Shown: positions 7,820 through 17,074, numbered from the stretch's first letter. The stretch: 45,168 nt of DNA from Fuerstiella sp. (GCA_029941865.1 JAPYTO010000023.1:1-45168); one strand, 5' to 3'. Notes: generated by a model from the sequence alone, not told the origin. Numbers and translations: made by a program.

Positions 7820-9231
7820 GCCACCCTTTTAACGCGTCGTCAATCTGCCCCGGACCGGAAGGTCGGCGTGGCTTTATGAAAATGGGTCTGGCCGGCTTTG
7901 CATCGCTCAGCCTGCCGGGCATGCTGCGCCTGCGGGCCGCCAGCCCTGCGCAGAATAACGACGAAAAGACGGCCGTCATCATGGTCTGGAAGCCAGGCGG
8001 CTGCTCGCACATCGACACCTACGATCCCAAGCCAAACGCCGGTACTGCATATCGCGGACCATTTGACATCATCCCCACCAAAGTGCCCGGTCTGGACTTC
8101 ACGGAACTGCTTCCGCTGCAGGCGAAGATTGCTGATAAGTTCACCGTCCTGCGGTCCATGAGACAGACGGCCGGTGGCCACCCGGCGGGCTCTATGCAAA
8201 TGTTGTCCGGCGACTCAGACACTCGCGACAAACCAAAACCTCGGCTGCCGGACTGGATGTCCGTGACCAATTACCTGCGTTCTCAGGAAGGCCCAAGATC
8301 CAACCCGTTGCCTCTGTATGTCGGCGTCAGTCCGCCGACGTCTTATGCAGGCCCTGCGTATCTGGGCGATGCGTATTCACCGTTTTCTGTGACCGGAGAC
8401 CCGAACAAGCCGAATTTTGTCGTACCCAACATCGGCCTGTCAGACGCCAACGAAATCAAACATCTCAGTCGTCGCTCATCACTCCGACAGAATCTGGACA
8501 CGCTGGAGCGCGCCTTTGACCAGGCGGGAGAATTACAGGCATTGGACGAGTTCGAAACTCAGGCGATGACTCTGCTGACAAACCCCAAAACCAAAGAAGC
8601 GTTTGATCTGACCAAAGAAGACGACGCCACCCGCGATCGTTACGGCCGCAACACCTGGGGACAGCAGTTGCTGTTGGCTCGTCGACTGGTGGAAGCTGGC
8701 GTCGAAGTTCTGACCAGCAGTCTGCGAGGTCCGCTGTGCGGCCGAGTCAGTAACTGGGACGACCATGCCGTCAATCACCACGTCTTTGACGCCCTGCGAT
8801 TCCGAGCCGGCGCTTACGACCAGGCAGTCTCGGCACTGATTGAAGACATCTACGACCGCGGTCTGGACAAGCGAGTACTGGTGGTGGTCACCGGAGAGTT
8901 CGGACGCACTCCCAAGATCAGCCATCAGCCCAGCACGGGCGCCGGCAACGCCAGCGCACCGGCGGGTACACGGCAGCCGGGCCGAGATCACTGGCCGCGA
9001 GCGTTCTCAAACATCTGGGCCGGCGGAGGCATTGAAACCGGACGATTCATCGGAGCAACGGACAAACGTGGCGAAGATTCGATTGAACGTATCTGCAGTG
9101 CCGGCGATTTTCTGGCGACCATCTATCACCACCTGGGCATCGATTCGTCCAACGTCTTTATCAACGATTTCAACGGCCGCCCAACGCGCATCGTCGAACA
9201 CGGCAAACCAATCAGGGAACTGATGGGCTGA
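7816..9231 (+). CDS. DUF1501 family protein (sulfatase-like fold)
   Basis: The 471-residue product has a twin-arginine-like N-terminus (GRRGFMKMGLAGFASLSLPG) and the DUF1501 pattern: VIMVWKPGGCSHIDTYDPKP near the start, QTAGGHPAGSMQMLSGD, a long helical middle, then VVVTGEFGRTPKIS and GRDHWPRAFSNIWAGGGI. The family has the alkaline phosphatase/sulfatase-like fold and is exported folded by Tat. Conserved Asp/His residues (HIDT, GEFGRTP, GRDHWP) would fit a metal site, but the substrate is unknown. It is the third gene of the DUF1549/1553-PPC-DUF1501 cassette typical of Planctomycetes. Confidence 0.93.
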   Translation: MSHPFNASSICPGPEGRRGFMKMGLAGFASLSLPGMLRLRAASPAQNNDEKTAVIMVWKPGGCSHIDTYDPKPNAGTAYRGPFDIIPTKVPGLDFTELLPLQAKIADKFTVLRSMRQTAGGHPAGSMQMLSGDSDTRDKPKPRLPDWMSVTNYLRSQEGPRSNPLPLYVGVSPPTSYAGPAYLGDAYSPFSVTGDPNKPNFVVPNIGLSDANEIKHLSRRSSLRQNLDTLERAFDQAGELQALDEFETQAMTLLTNPKTKEAFDLTKEDDATRDRYGRNTWGQQLLLARRLVEAGVEVLTSSLRGPLCGRVSNWDDHAVNHHVFDALRFRAGAYDQAVSALIEDIYDRGLDKRVLVVVTGEFGRTPKISHQPSTGAGNASAPAGTRQPGRDHWPRAFSNIWAGGGIETGRFIGATDKRGEDSIERICSAGDFLATIYHHLGIDSSNVFINDFNGRPTRIVEHGKPIRELMG

Positions 9232-9254
9232 GTTTCGTAGGTGTGACGGCACCG

Positions 9255-9446
9255 AACGGGCAGGGTTGCCCCGTTTGCAAGCGTCTTGTTCTTACCTGCA
9301 AATCTGGCTGGGCGCGAAGTGGCGGCAGCAAATCTCGAATTGCTGCCCCGCCATTCGGGCTTGTCCCGGTGGTCTTCAGGCTTCTGCACTACTGCTGCCA
9401 GCATGAAAAACGAATAGTGCAAAAGCCCGGGAACCACCCCGACAAG
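9255..9446. repeat. Intergenic inverted repeats between convergent genes
   Basis: Three hairpins fill this gap. AACGGG/CCCGTT (9255-9275) is terminator-like. TGGCGGCAGCAA pairs with TTGCTGCC-CCGCCA (9320-9353). A larger imperfect pair has 32-base arms (9360-9391 with 9415-9446, 25 of 32 matching), starting CTTGTC and ending GACAAG. The DUF1501 gene and the minus-strand gene at 9561 converge here. The elements may serve as bidirectional terminators and look like a dispersed palindromic element. Confidence 0.6.
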
Positions 9447-9560
9447 CGAGGTGGCGGTGCGATCAAAGCACATCAATTCCGTTACGAAAGTCGTTCCGGA
9501 TCGCTTGTTTTCGTTCGTGCACTCACCTGCTGATTGATAGCATCGGATGCCACGCCAATG

Positions 9561-11432
9561 CTATGGAGACGTTACGGCAGGGGGCAGCGGCACTTTCCGT
9601 TTCGCTTTACGAAGATCACTGAGCAACTGAGTGATATTGTGGTGGACGTTGTACGTCTGGATAACGACCACATACTGTCCGTACACGCTCATATTTCCGC
9701 CCTCTCCATCGACGTTCCACCACCTGGCGGGTGGCGCAGTTTGGGAATAAACGATATTGAGCAGGGTCTCCATTTCAGGACAAATCGTCCAGCCATATTT
9801 ACCTGGGAATTCCCAGTCGCCAGCGTCGTGAAATCCAGAGATGTTGTTATTGGCGTCATCCACGTCTTGCCTGCCGGACGATGATTCACCGCTGTCGTCC
9901 TTCGATTTGACTCGTGCGCCGTGCTCGTTGATAGGTGGCTTGACCAAGTCTGACAGGTCGTACACTCTTCGTTTAAAGAAGTCACCCGATTCAGCCCTGG
10001 CCAATGTGGTGATCAGAACGTGACCGTTTCGCGGAATGAATGTGAGTTCAGGTTCCGTCGTTTGCTCGAACAGCAATTCCAGTACGTCGCGGCAAGTGTG
10101 CGTACCTGCAGAAATTCTCAGGGGTTGGGCCTCAACGTCTTCAATTGAAGTGAGTCCTTCCAGTTCAAGTTCTGCATAATCCTGAACGAACGCAACGGGG
10201 TGGCCAGACGACACCCGCGCCAGATGATCGGCAATCACTTCAACGGCGTCAAAAAGCTTACTTTCCCGCTCGATCGTAACTTCAGGGCACGGCAGTTGGA
10301 GCGTCTTTTCGATGTTACTTTGCGACAACGGCGTCAGACGGTCTGAACGTTCGCCGATACCAGTTTGTGACGTGGCTTTCTTGTCAGAACTCGGTTGCAA
10401 AGAGTCTTCGTCAGACACAGAGAAATAGTCGGTTCCGCGACCACGTTCAATTGCCGGAAACTGTTCGATACTCGGTGGTCCGCCTTTCCTGATGGCGTCG
10501 CGAAGTTTGCTCAGCAGTTGGTTGATCTGTCGATGCACGTGGTAAGTCTGGTAGATCACCAGATGATGACCATAAACGTTCAGGCTGCGACCTTCGCTCA
10601 CCCACCGCCCGTGAGGCGTCTGTTCCTGGACCATCATGGCAAGGCTTAGGATCGGACCGACCGCTGCAGGACCGCTGTGTTGCCAGATATACCCAGTCCC
10701 GCCGAATTGTTTGAACACCTTCGTGGAGGCGTCATCTGTCTTGCTGTCCTTTGTCCTGGTTGCCCCTTCGTCACTGTCTGTCGTTGCGGTCGGACCGGTT
10801 GAATCTGTCGGAACCAGATTGTCATCAAATGCTTTGCGAGTCTTGCGTTTCCTGCCTTGCGGTCGGCTCGATGGTTCCTTGCGGTCGGTCGAAATCGTTG
10901 TCTCATTGTGGTTGGGCAGCAAATCACTGACGTCGTACATTCGAGTTTCCAGCATGTCGTCCGAAGAGGCCTTCGCGAGTGTCGTCACCAATACGTGACC
11001 CCGACGAGGAACGATCGCCAATTCCGCTGGGTCGACGGCCTGCTCCAACAACAATTGCAGAAGGTCAAAGCACGTATGCGTGCCAGAATTTATCTTCGTA
11101 ATTCGAACTTCATACTCGTCAACAGTCGTCAGGGCTTCCCGTTCAAGTTCCACATGATCTTCAAGGAACGGAACGGGATGCCCGGCTGTGGCTGACAGAT
11201 GCTGGCCGATAATCTTCAGAAAATCAGGAAGCGGAGCCTTGCCATCAATCGAAATCTCCGGGCATGGCAGTTCGAGAGCTCTTTCGATGTCTTCCAGAGA
11301 CACAAGCGAACTCTTCGTTGCTTTCAGCGGTGGCTCGTTCACCGACTCATCGGCCATGCCATTGGGCAGGCTGACCGCGTCGGGAAACAGGCAAACAGCA
11401 ATGCCGAACATTCCGTACAGGCATCTGGACAT
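9561..11432 (-). CDS. Exported protein with duplicated secretin N0/N1-like modules
   Basis: The 623-residue product has a hydrophobic N-terminus (CLYGMFGIAVCLFPDAVSL) and two copies of one module: residues 47-315 and 371-613. Each copy opens with a secretin/TonB short N-terminal (STN, N0)-like segment (LELPCPEISIDGKAPLPDFL; LQLPCPEVTIERESKLFDAV) and continues with SGTHTCFDLLQLLLEQ-like and VLVTTLA-like strands. A charged, low-complexity linker follows YDVSDLL. The module ends in a second alpha/beta unit (GRSLNVYGHHLVIYQTYHVH; GNMSVYGQYVVVIQTYNVHH) resembling an N1/KH-like secretin domain. No secretin channel domain is present. The same module occurs at the C-terminus of the sigma factor fusion at 33569-35277. 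The role is unknown. Confidence 0.75.
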   Translation of the reverse strand: MSRCLYGMFGIAVCLFPDAVSLPNGMADESVNEPPLKATKSSLVSLEDIERALELPCPEISIDGKAPLPDFLKIIGQHLSATAGHPVPFLEDHVELEREALTTVDEYEVRITKINSGTHTCFDLLQLLLEQAVDPAELAIVPRRGHVLVTTLAKASSDDMLETRMYDVSDLLPNHNETTISTDRKEPSSRPQGRKRKTRKAFDDNLVPTDSTGPTATTDSDEGATRTKDSKTDDASTKVFKQFGGTGYIWQHSGPAAVGPILSLAMMVQEQTPHGRWVSEGRSLNVYGHHLVIYQTYHVHRQINQLLSKLRDAIRKGGPPSIEQFPAIERGRGTDYFSVSDEDSLQPSSDKKATSQTGIGERSDRLTPLSQSNIEKTLQLPCPEVTIERESKLFDAVEVIADHLARVSSGHPVAFVQDYAELELEGLTSIEDVEAQPLRISAGTHTCRDVLELLFEQTTEPELTFIPRNGHVLITTLARAESGDFFKRRVYDLSDLVKPPINEHGARVKSKDDSGESSSGRQDVDDANNNISGFHDAGDWEFPGKYGWTICPEMETLLNIVYSQTAPPARWWNVDGEGGNMSVYGQYVVVIQTYNVHHNITQLLSDLRKAKRKVPLPPAVTSP

Positions 11433-11836
11433 AGTTTTCGTTCCGGTCTGCAGGCGGGTAATGTGTTTTGCGATTGGACGGGTGCTCTACCAGACGTATG
11501 GATGGGTGAAAGTTCAGTCTACCGACCCGGTTTTCGGTTTGCCAATTCTTATTCCGAGAAGCCATCCCCTGAAATGAGTCCGAGGTTCCATGCAAGTCTG
11601 ATCTTCTCGCAGGTTGCCGACTGAACAACTGCGCAGTTCCGTAGGTCCGGCTGTGCTGGACGCTCAACTTAGCCGTGGAGAACGTGCGGCGCGAAGGTCA
11701 TCGAACAACTGTGCGATCTTTCTTCAGCTTCACTCAGCAGTTTCTGTCATTCGCATCGGCTGAGTGATTATGATCACAGTCAGTAACGATTTGGTTTTTC
11801 TGTGCCTGAAGATGTTGTTTCGCTAAGGTCGCCATC
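11433..11836. other. Divergent intergenic region
   Basis: About 400 bases between the minus-strand module protein and the plus-strand sulfatase. It must hold both promoters, but I could not place them with confidence. It contains the 12-bp palindrome AACTGCGCAGTT (about 11627-11638) and a direct repeat of GAACAACTG. No coding frame looks real. Confidence 0.4.
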
Positions 11837-13387
11837 ATGCGTCAGATATTCTTGCTGGTGTTTTCGGTTGTTGTGACTGTCAACACCGCACTCGTGTCGG
11901 CCGATCGACCCAACATCGTCGTCATTCTGGCCGATGACTACGGCGTGGGAGACATTCAGGCTCATTACCCGGACAACACCGTCCCGTCGCCGTACCTGGA
12001 TCGGTTCGTTCAGCAAAGCATCAGCTTCACCGATGCACACAGTCCGTCGGCGGTGTGTTCGCCGACTCGGTATGGATTGCTTACGGGACGGTACGCATGG
12101 CGGACTCGGCTGCAGGAATGGGTGATCGCTGCATACGAACCGCCGCTGATTGCGGAAGATCGCCCCACGCTGCCGGGGCTGCTGCGACAAAACGGATATC
12201 ACACGGCGTGCATCGGCAAATGGCATCTTGGCTGGGACTGGCCCGGCCCGCAGAAGGCTTTGATGACGAAAGAACCGAACGGGCAGAAGGTGCTGGAATG
12301 GGATTTCACGAAACCGATTCCAGGTGGGCCGGTGCACCGCGGATTCGACTATTTCTTTGGAGTCGACCTGCCCAACCTGCCACCCTTTACGTTCATGGAA
12401 AACGACAGAGTCGTAACTCAACCAACAGCGCGTTACACGTTCGATCCATCCGCTGGCACAGTGATGCCGCGCAGCTTTGAAGGCAGCCCGATGGCTCCGG
12501 ACTGGAAGTTCGACGACATTCTACCGGAACTGACTCGCCGAGCCGTGAAACATGTTCACGATCGAGCTCAGCAGGACGAACCATTCTTTCTGTATTTTTC
12601 AATGACGTCGCCTCACGAACCGGTCGTTCCGTCGCCGGACTTTCGAGGCAAAAGCGGTATCGCGCCGATCGCCGATTTTCTGATGGAAACCGACTGGTCC
12701 GCCGGTCAGGTGATCAAGGCGATCGATAAGGCTGGCATCGCAGACAACACCATCGTGATCTTCACCGGCGACAACGGCCATTCGCACTACACGGGGTGGA
12801 ACGAACTTGTGCAGGCCGGCCACATGCCCAGCGGTCCGTATCGAGGACACAAAGGTGATGTGTGGGAAGGCGGCCACCGAGTGCCCCTTGTTGTTCGCTG
12901 GCCGAATCACGTTGCTGCCGGTTCCAGCAGCGACCAGATGGTATGTCTGACGGACATCTTTGCCACCTGTGCCCGGATGGTCGGTGCTGATCTGCCGACC
13001 CATGGTGCCGAGGACAGCATCAGCTTTCTGCCGTCACTGCTGGGAAAGACCAGCGGATCTGGTCGCAGTAGCGTTGTCAATCATTCCAACCACGGTGAGT
13101 TTGCGTATCGCGACGAAAACTGGAAACTTGTTTTTAAGATGAGCGGGCGTAATCGACAGGACTCACGCGGCAAGCCAACCGTTGCCGAACTGTACAATCT
13201 AAAAACAGACGTAGCCGAGAAACACGATCTGTCGAAGAAGCATCCGAAGATCGTGGCACGCATGTCGACCGCGCTGACAGCGCTGATCGAACGCGGCACC
13301 AGTCGTCGCTATCAGTCCAGTTCCAACGACGCGGTTGTTCGCTTCGACACAATTCAGACAGAGCGCTGGGCACCAGCACGGCAGTGA
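11837..13387 (+). CDS. Secreted sulfatase (arylsulfatase A type)
   Basis: The 516-residue product has a signal peptide (MRQIFLLVFSVVVTVNTALV|SA). It then shows the sulfatase core: RPNIVVILADDYG (metal-binding DD, residues 33-34), the formylglycine motif C74-S-P-T-R78 followed by YGLLTGR, GKWHLG, and IFTGDNGHS with the second metal-binding Asp-Asn pair. Cys74 would be converted to formylglycine by a sulfatase-modifying enzyme encoded elsewhere. The enzyme hydrolyses sulfate esters, probably of marine polysaccharides or related glycans, in the periplasm. All catalytic motifs appear intact. It is followed by the AlkC gene, but the pairing is probably incidental. Confidence 0.93.
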   Translation: MRQIFLLVFSVVVTVNTALVSADRPNIVVILADDYGVGDIQAHYPDNTVPSPYLDRFVQQSISFTDAHSPSAVCSPTRYGLLTGRYAWRTRLQEWVIAAYEPPLIAEDRPTLPGLLRQNGYHTACIGKWHLGWDWPGPQKALMTKEPNGQKVLEWDFTKPIPGGPVHRGFDYFFGVDLPNLPPFTFMENDRVVTQPTARYTFDPSAGTVMPRSFEGSPMAPDWKFDDILPELTRRAVKHVHDRAQQDEPFFLYFSMTSPHEPVVPSPDFRGKSGIAPIADFLMETDWSAGQVIKAIDKAGIADNTIVIFTGDNGHSHYTGWNELVQAGHMPSGPYRGHKGDVWEGGHRVPLVVRWPNHVAAGSSSDQMVCLTDIFATCARMVGADLPTHGAEDSISFLPSLLGKTSGSGRSSVVNHSNHGEFAYRDENWKLVFKMSGRNRQDSRGKPTVAELYNLKTDVAEKHDLSKKHPKIVARMSTALTALIERGTSRRYQSSSNDAVVRFDTIQTERWAPARQ

Positions 13388-13426
13388 GTCGTCCCTGAAA
13401 AACCGTTTTTGTGTTCGCTACAAAGC

Positions 13427-13515
13427 AGGCCGAGCGAAGCGTTGTTCCGGCAGCTACAGGATTTTATTTTCCAGACTGCCGGAGCGGCGTCGCTGCGGCT
13501 CCTTGTTGCCGGCCT
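13427..13515. repeat. Imperfect long inverted repeat between genes
   Basis: Outer arms AGGCCG (13427-13432) and CGGCCT (13510-13515) enclose a stronger inner pair, TCCGGCAG (13446-13453) and CTGCCGGA (13476-13483). The outer ends resemble the TAGGCCGG termini of the element at 33421-33554, so the two may be distantly related. Confidence 0.5.
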
Positions 13516-13570
13516 ACCTGATTCGCTGTTGAGCGATTCCCTGTACTACTTTCGAATTCCCCACGAGAAT

Positions 13571-14689
13571 ATGAAAAAAAACGCAGAACGCAAAGCGTTC
13601 AAGGATTGGTTTGATCGAAAAGCTGCGCGAGCGATGGCGGCTCAGGTGGCGGCGGCTGCGCCGGACTTTGATGAATCCGGGTTTGTTCGTAAGGCGACGC
13701 GCAGTCTTAACAAATTGGAATTCAACGCCCGAGTTCAGCAGTTTTCGGATGCCCTGCGAGCCACTCTGCCGGAATCGATACCGCACGCACTCGCTACCCT
13801 GTCCAGCAGCCTGCCTGAGGAACTGCCGGACTGCGAGGCAGTGGCAGACGGCTGGTTGCAATTGCCGCTTGGTCAATTCATCGCGGATCATGGACTGGAT
13901 CACTTTGATGAGTCCATGACCGCGATGATTGCGCTGACCAAACGAATGTCGTCGGAATTTGCTGTCCGACCGTTCGTCGAACACCACCAGGACGTCACAT
14001 TCGAACGACTCTTCGTGCTGACTTCGGATCCCAATCCGCACGTGCGGCGCTGGTGTTCTGAGGCTGTTCGACCGCGGTTACCGTGGGGGCGAAAGCTGCG
14101 AGCGCTGGTGGCAGATCCCGGTCCCATCTGGCCAATTCTGGAAGCGCTGAAGGACGACGATGAGCTGTACGTGCGTCGTTCCGTAGCCAACAACCTGAAC
14201 GACATCGCGAAAGATCATCCTCAACTTGTGGTGAAACGCTGCAAACAATGGAAGAAAGGCGGCAACGAACATCGCAGCTGGGTCGTCCGTCACGGTCTGC
14301 GGTCGCTGATCAAAGACGGCCATCCCGGTGCTCTGGCCGTTGTCGGTTTCGGGCCACCAAAGAAGCTGACAGCAGAACTTACAATCCGCCCAAAACAGAT
14401 AGCAGTCGGCGGTCAGATCGAACTGACAGCCCGGATAGAAACAACGGCCGGCAAAGCCCAGGAACTTATCGTCGACTATGCTGTGAACTACGTTCGGAAG
14501 TCCGGCAAGTCATCGTCAAAGGTCTTCAAATGGACGACGACGCGACTTCCGGCCAACGGCAGCGTGACTCTGGATAAGCGTCATGCAATGAAACTCACCA
14601 CCATTCGAGCACTGTACCCAGGCGTCCATCACGTGGAGTTACAGGTCAACGGAGTGCGAATGGCGGAGGCCAGCTTTCGACTTGGTTGA
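13571..14689 (+). CDS. alkC: DNA alkylation repair glycosylase, AlkC type
   Basis: The 372-residue product starts at ATG 13571; the frame is open from 13409 but runs through repeat DNA. It is built of HEAT-like helical repeats seen in AlkC/AlkD glycosylases: AFKDWFDRKAARAMAAQVAA, PHVRRWCSEAVRPRLPWG, DDELYVRRSVANNLNDIAKD, and HRSWVVRHGLRSLIKDGHPG. A C-terminal beta-rich Ig-like domain (about residues 285-372, LTIRPKQIAVGGQIELTARI) matches AlkC rather than AlkD. AlkC removes 3-methyladenine-type lesions from DNA without base flipping. The length and domain order are as expected for the family. The gene symbol is assigned by family, not by synteny. Confidence 0.85.
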   Translation: MKKNAERKAFKDWFDRKAARAMAAQVAAAAPDFDESGFVRKATRSLNKLEFNARVQQFSDALRATLPESIPHALATLSSSLPEELPDCEAVADGWLQLPLGQFIADHGLDHFDESMTAMIALTKRMSSEFAVRPFVEHHQDVTFERLFVLTSDPNPHVRRWCSEAVRPRLPWGRKLRALVADPGPIWPILEALKDDDELYVRRSVANNLNDIAKDHPQLVVKRCKQWKKGGNEHRSWVVRHGLRSLIKDGHPGALAVVGFGPPKKLTAELTIRPKQIAVGGQIELTARIETTAGKAQELIVDYAVNYVRKSGKSSSKVFKWTTTRLPANGSVTLDKRHAMKLTTIRALYPGVHHVELQVNGVRMAEASFRLG

Positions 14690-14809
14690 TAACTTTGATA
14701 TTAAAGCAATTTACCTGTTATCGTGAACGATACTGGCTCGTGGGAGTAACGAAACTGCTGTTGAAGAGCGTTCTTCGCGGCCACAAGTCAGCGTGAAACG
14801 CTGCAAACG

Positions 14810-16198
14810 TCAAATCGGTAACTGGTTCTTCCCGCTGCTCAGCAGGCTGGTGACCAGACCGGCGATCGCAAGCCCATCGCTGATCAGTTCCTGTTGCAGG
14901 CCGGTATTCGGCGCAGCCACATCGGCCAGTAGAATTCGACTGCCGTCCGCAGTCGCATGTGCGGTGACGTGTGAGTTACCTGCATGAGTCGCACTATTAA
15001 TCCAGCCGGCGATTTTGTCGGAGGCGTGCACGGTGTTGTGGCGTGTGGAAACTGTGACGAAGCGGTCGTCTTCGGCAATCTCAAATCTGACAGCAGTCTT
15101 CCTGCCTGATTCTACCACGTCGGTTTCCTCTGCTGCGAATGCTGCCTGCGTTGTGCGAAGCTGTATATTCAAAGCTCTGTCCGATGCCAGCCATTGCAAT
15201 CGATCAGCGACAACGGAATCTGCCACCACAGCGGTCACTTCAACATCGGAAGTGCTCGGCCACCACCGCTGCAGCCACTGTCGATAATCGTCTTCCGACT
15301 GCACCGACGTTATGCCGCCGCTGTGACGAACTGACCGAAACAAATGCTGACCACTGTCCGTCAGGTTGGGCAGGATCAGTTCGGATTCTTCGAACGGAAC
15401 AGCCTCAGCTGCCGCGGGTTTGCGAACCGGGCGGCCGGAACGAAACTGTGCAAGAGCGTCCTCCATGTTGACCGCAGACGTGTCACGGCGGTCGGTGTGA
15501 CACGTTCGATTGATGACTCCGAATTTTTGCCATGGGACGGGGACGGGTTGTTGGTCCTGTGTGAAGACGTCCATACCAACGTCGCCCGCCGCACCGCCGG
15601 CTCCGGTCACCAGAATTGCTGCTTTGATGCCGGGATTCGTGCGGAAGACGTTTAGCAGACTGGCGGCCGTACAACGACCTGCGTCAACAACATCACATCC
15701 GTTTTGCCGAACGGCAGAATTGACGCCGGCGAACAGATCGGGCGACCCGCGTCGACCATCGTAGCCGATTGCGATCGCCACGTTCGCGGTCGTACACACG
15801 AAGTCATCGGCCTCGGATGACGCATCGATATCCACAGCTGTTGTCTGCTGAGCGACCTGCGTCGAGAAGATGGTTGCCAACTGGGCCGCTCGAAAGCGGT
15901 CGATCTGATTCAGATACGTGCCGCGGACACCGAATTCAGTCCTGCGAACGCCACGGCGTGTTTTGATTTCGACGCCGGACGTGAACCGATCGGCGGCGGC
16001 GACGTCTTCTTTCCACACGCATTCCCGGCAGCCGGACCAGCCGGACGCCAATCGCCCCAAATGGACAGCTCGGGAAACCGGCGACGTTTCTCCCGGACAT
16101 TGAAACGTCTGAGGGCTGCCACCGGAATCCTCAGTCACCGCTGAAGGTGTCGTCCGTTGAAGATCGGAGAGGGTGTGTTCAGGGTTAATGGTCACCAC
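14810..16198 (-). CDS. Phosphoglucomutase/phosphomannomutase-like protein without catalytic Ser
   Basis: The 462-residue product follows the alpha-D-phosphohexomutase layout: FGVRGTYLNQ (N-terminal sugar-phosphate loop), AIGYDGRRGSPDLFAG, CDVVDAGRCTAASL, then the position of the catalytic loop, and ISDGLAIAGLVTSLL near the end. The active-site loop, normally T-A-S-H-N-P with a phosphorylated Ser, reads V-T-G-A-G-G-A. The Ser, His and Asn are all gone. A CPGE...GCREC cysteine set lies before the domain and could bind metal. The protein is therefore probably a non-catalytic or repurposed member; a regulatory or scaffold role would be inference. It converges with alkC. Confidence 0.75.
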   Translation of the reverse strand: MVTINPEHTLSDLQRTTPSAVTEDSGGSPQTFQCPGETSPVSRAVHLGRLASGWSGCRECVWKEDVAAADRFTSGVEIKTRRGVRRTEFGVRGTYLNQIDRFRAAQLATIFSTQVAQQTTAVDIDASSEADDFVCTTANVAIAIGYDGRRGSPDLFAGVNSAVRQNGCDVVDAGRCTAASLLNVFRTNPGIKAAILVTGAGGAAGDVGMDVFTQDQQPVPVPWQKFGVINRTCHTDRRDTSAVNMEDALAQFRSGRPVRKPAAAEAVPFEESELILPNLTDSGQHLFRSVRHSGGITSVQSEDDYRQWLQRWWPSTSDVEVTAVVADSVVADRLQWLASDRALNIQLRTTQAAFAAEETDVVESGRKTAVRFEIAEDDRFVTVSTRHNTVHASDKIAGWINSATHAGNSHVTAHATADGSRILLADVAAPNTGLQQELISDGLAIAGLVTSLLSSGKNQLPI

Positions 16199-16264
16199 GC
16201 GTCCTTATCGCGGCGGCAGACTGAATTCTCAAGACGGGCTGCCTGGAGCATTTTGCTTTTTGTC

Positions 16265-16326
16265 GTAGCGGAAGCCGCCAGGGCTTTCGACCTGTCACTG
16301 CCGAAATTCCTGGCGAATTCCGCTAC
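16265..16326. repeat. Palindromic element, family B copy 1
   Basis: Arms GTAGCGGAAGCCGCCAGG... (16265-16289) and ...TTCCTGGCGAATTCCGCTAC (16301-16326) form a long hairpin with about four mismatches; ACAGAACGACC follows. The same layout recurs at 32391-32456 (GTAGCCGAAGTCGCCAGA / TCTGGCGAGTTCGGCTAC, followed by ACAGAACAACC). Two diverged copies that keep their pairing point to a dispersed element. Confidence 0.75.
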
Positions 16327-16416
16327 AGAACGACCGCGTGATTTTGAAAACTGCTGTAATCGGATATCGCCACGTTTGTCGTTTTCGCAGCAGGAACATG
16401 GGATTGTCAAACATGT

Positions 16417-16465
16417 GCGGCGAAGCAGAGCTTCGAGGAAATGCGGTCCCAAACTGGAGTTTGGA
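16417..16465. repeat. Palindromic element, family D copy 1
   Basis: GGCGAAGCAGAGCTTCG (hairpin CGAAGC-AGA-GCTTCG) is followed by GGTCCCAAACTGGAGTTTGG. Both pieces recur, in the same words but a different order, at 25694-25822 between the RND genes. This is a degraded copy of a dispersed palindromic repeat in the gap between the phosphomutase-like gene and arfB. Confidence 0.65.
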
Positions 16466-16651
16466 ACTGAGAACCCCAAGGATCCCCCCCCCACGAAAAT
16501 GATGGTGATGTCCCACCAGTCGCTTCAGCACTTTAGGCTGCTGCACACTTCGTGCACAGATCAGAATGCCGGTGGTCGCTGTTTCATGGGAGTCGCCGCG
16601 ATTTTGAAGGATCGGCTGCCGCACGGCGTCATTAGCAGCATTGATTCACGT

Positions 16652-17074
16652 TCAATCGCCGTCATTCGGTCGGCGGCGCATTTTTTTCTTGTCCGAGTTT
16701 TGTTTCTTGTTCTGAATGCGTCGTTGCTGCGATCCTCTGGTGGGCTTTGTCGGTCGTCGTTTGATGGGTGGCGTGGCGACCTGCAGTATCATCTCGCGGA
16801 GACGTTCTATGCAGTCGGCCACATTGCGACTCTGATCGCGGTATCGCTGACTATGCAGAACCAAGGCGCCGTCTCGAGTGATGCGATTGTGGTATTTCGC
16901 CAGAAATCTCTGCCGAACGCCTGGCGGCAATGCCTGTGATGCCGTGACGTCCCAGTGCAGCACGGCCTTCGAATTTACTTTATTGACGTTCTGTCCGCCG
17001 GGCCCACCACTACGGGCGAACGAAAAATCGAATTCCGTTTCGCTGATTTCGATGTTTGGCGGGATGCGCAGCAT
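16652..17074 (-). CDS. arfB: Alternative ribosome-rescue factor ArfB (YaeJ-like)
   Basis: The 140-residue product carries the release-factor domain with the GGQ catalytic motif in ARSGGPGGQNVNKVNSKA. A conserved middle (LHWDVTASQALPPGVRQRFL) and a Lys/Arg-rich C-terminal tail (PIKRRPTKPTRGSQQRRIQN then KKKMRRRP) follow. The basic tail enters the empty mRNA channel of stalled ribosomes, and GGQ hydrolyses the peptidyl-tRNA. The lack of codon-recognition domains and the short length separate ArfB from RF1/RF2. It lies just upstream of tRNA-Ser on the same strand. Confidence 0.92.
   Translation of the reverse strand: MLRIPPNIEISETEFDFSFARSGGPGGQNVNKVNSKAVLHWDVTASQALPPGVRQRFLAKYHNRITRDGALVLHSQRYRDQSRNVADCIERLREMILQVATPPIKRRPTKPTRGSQQRRIQNKKQNSDKKKMRRRPNDGD

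Noticed and set aside
16157..16939. 260-residue plus-strand open frame
   Set aside because: It crosses two palindromic repeats and lies antisense to arfB. No protein-like features.
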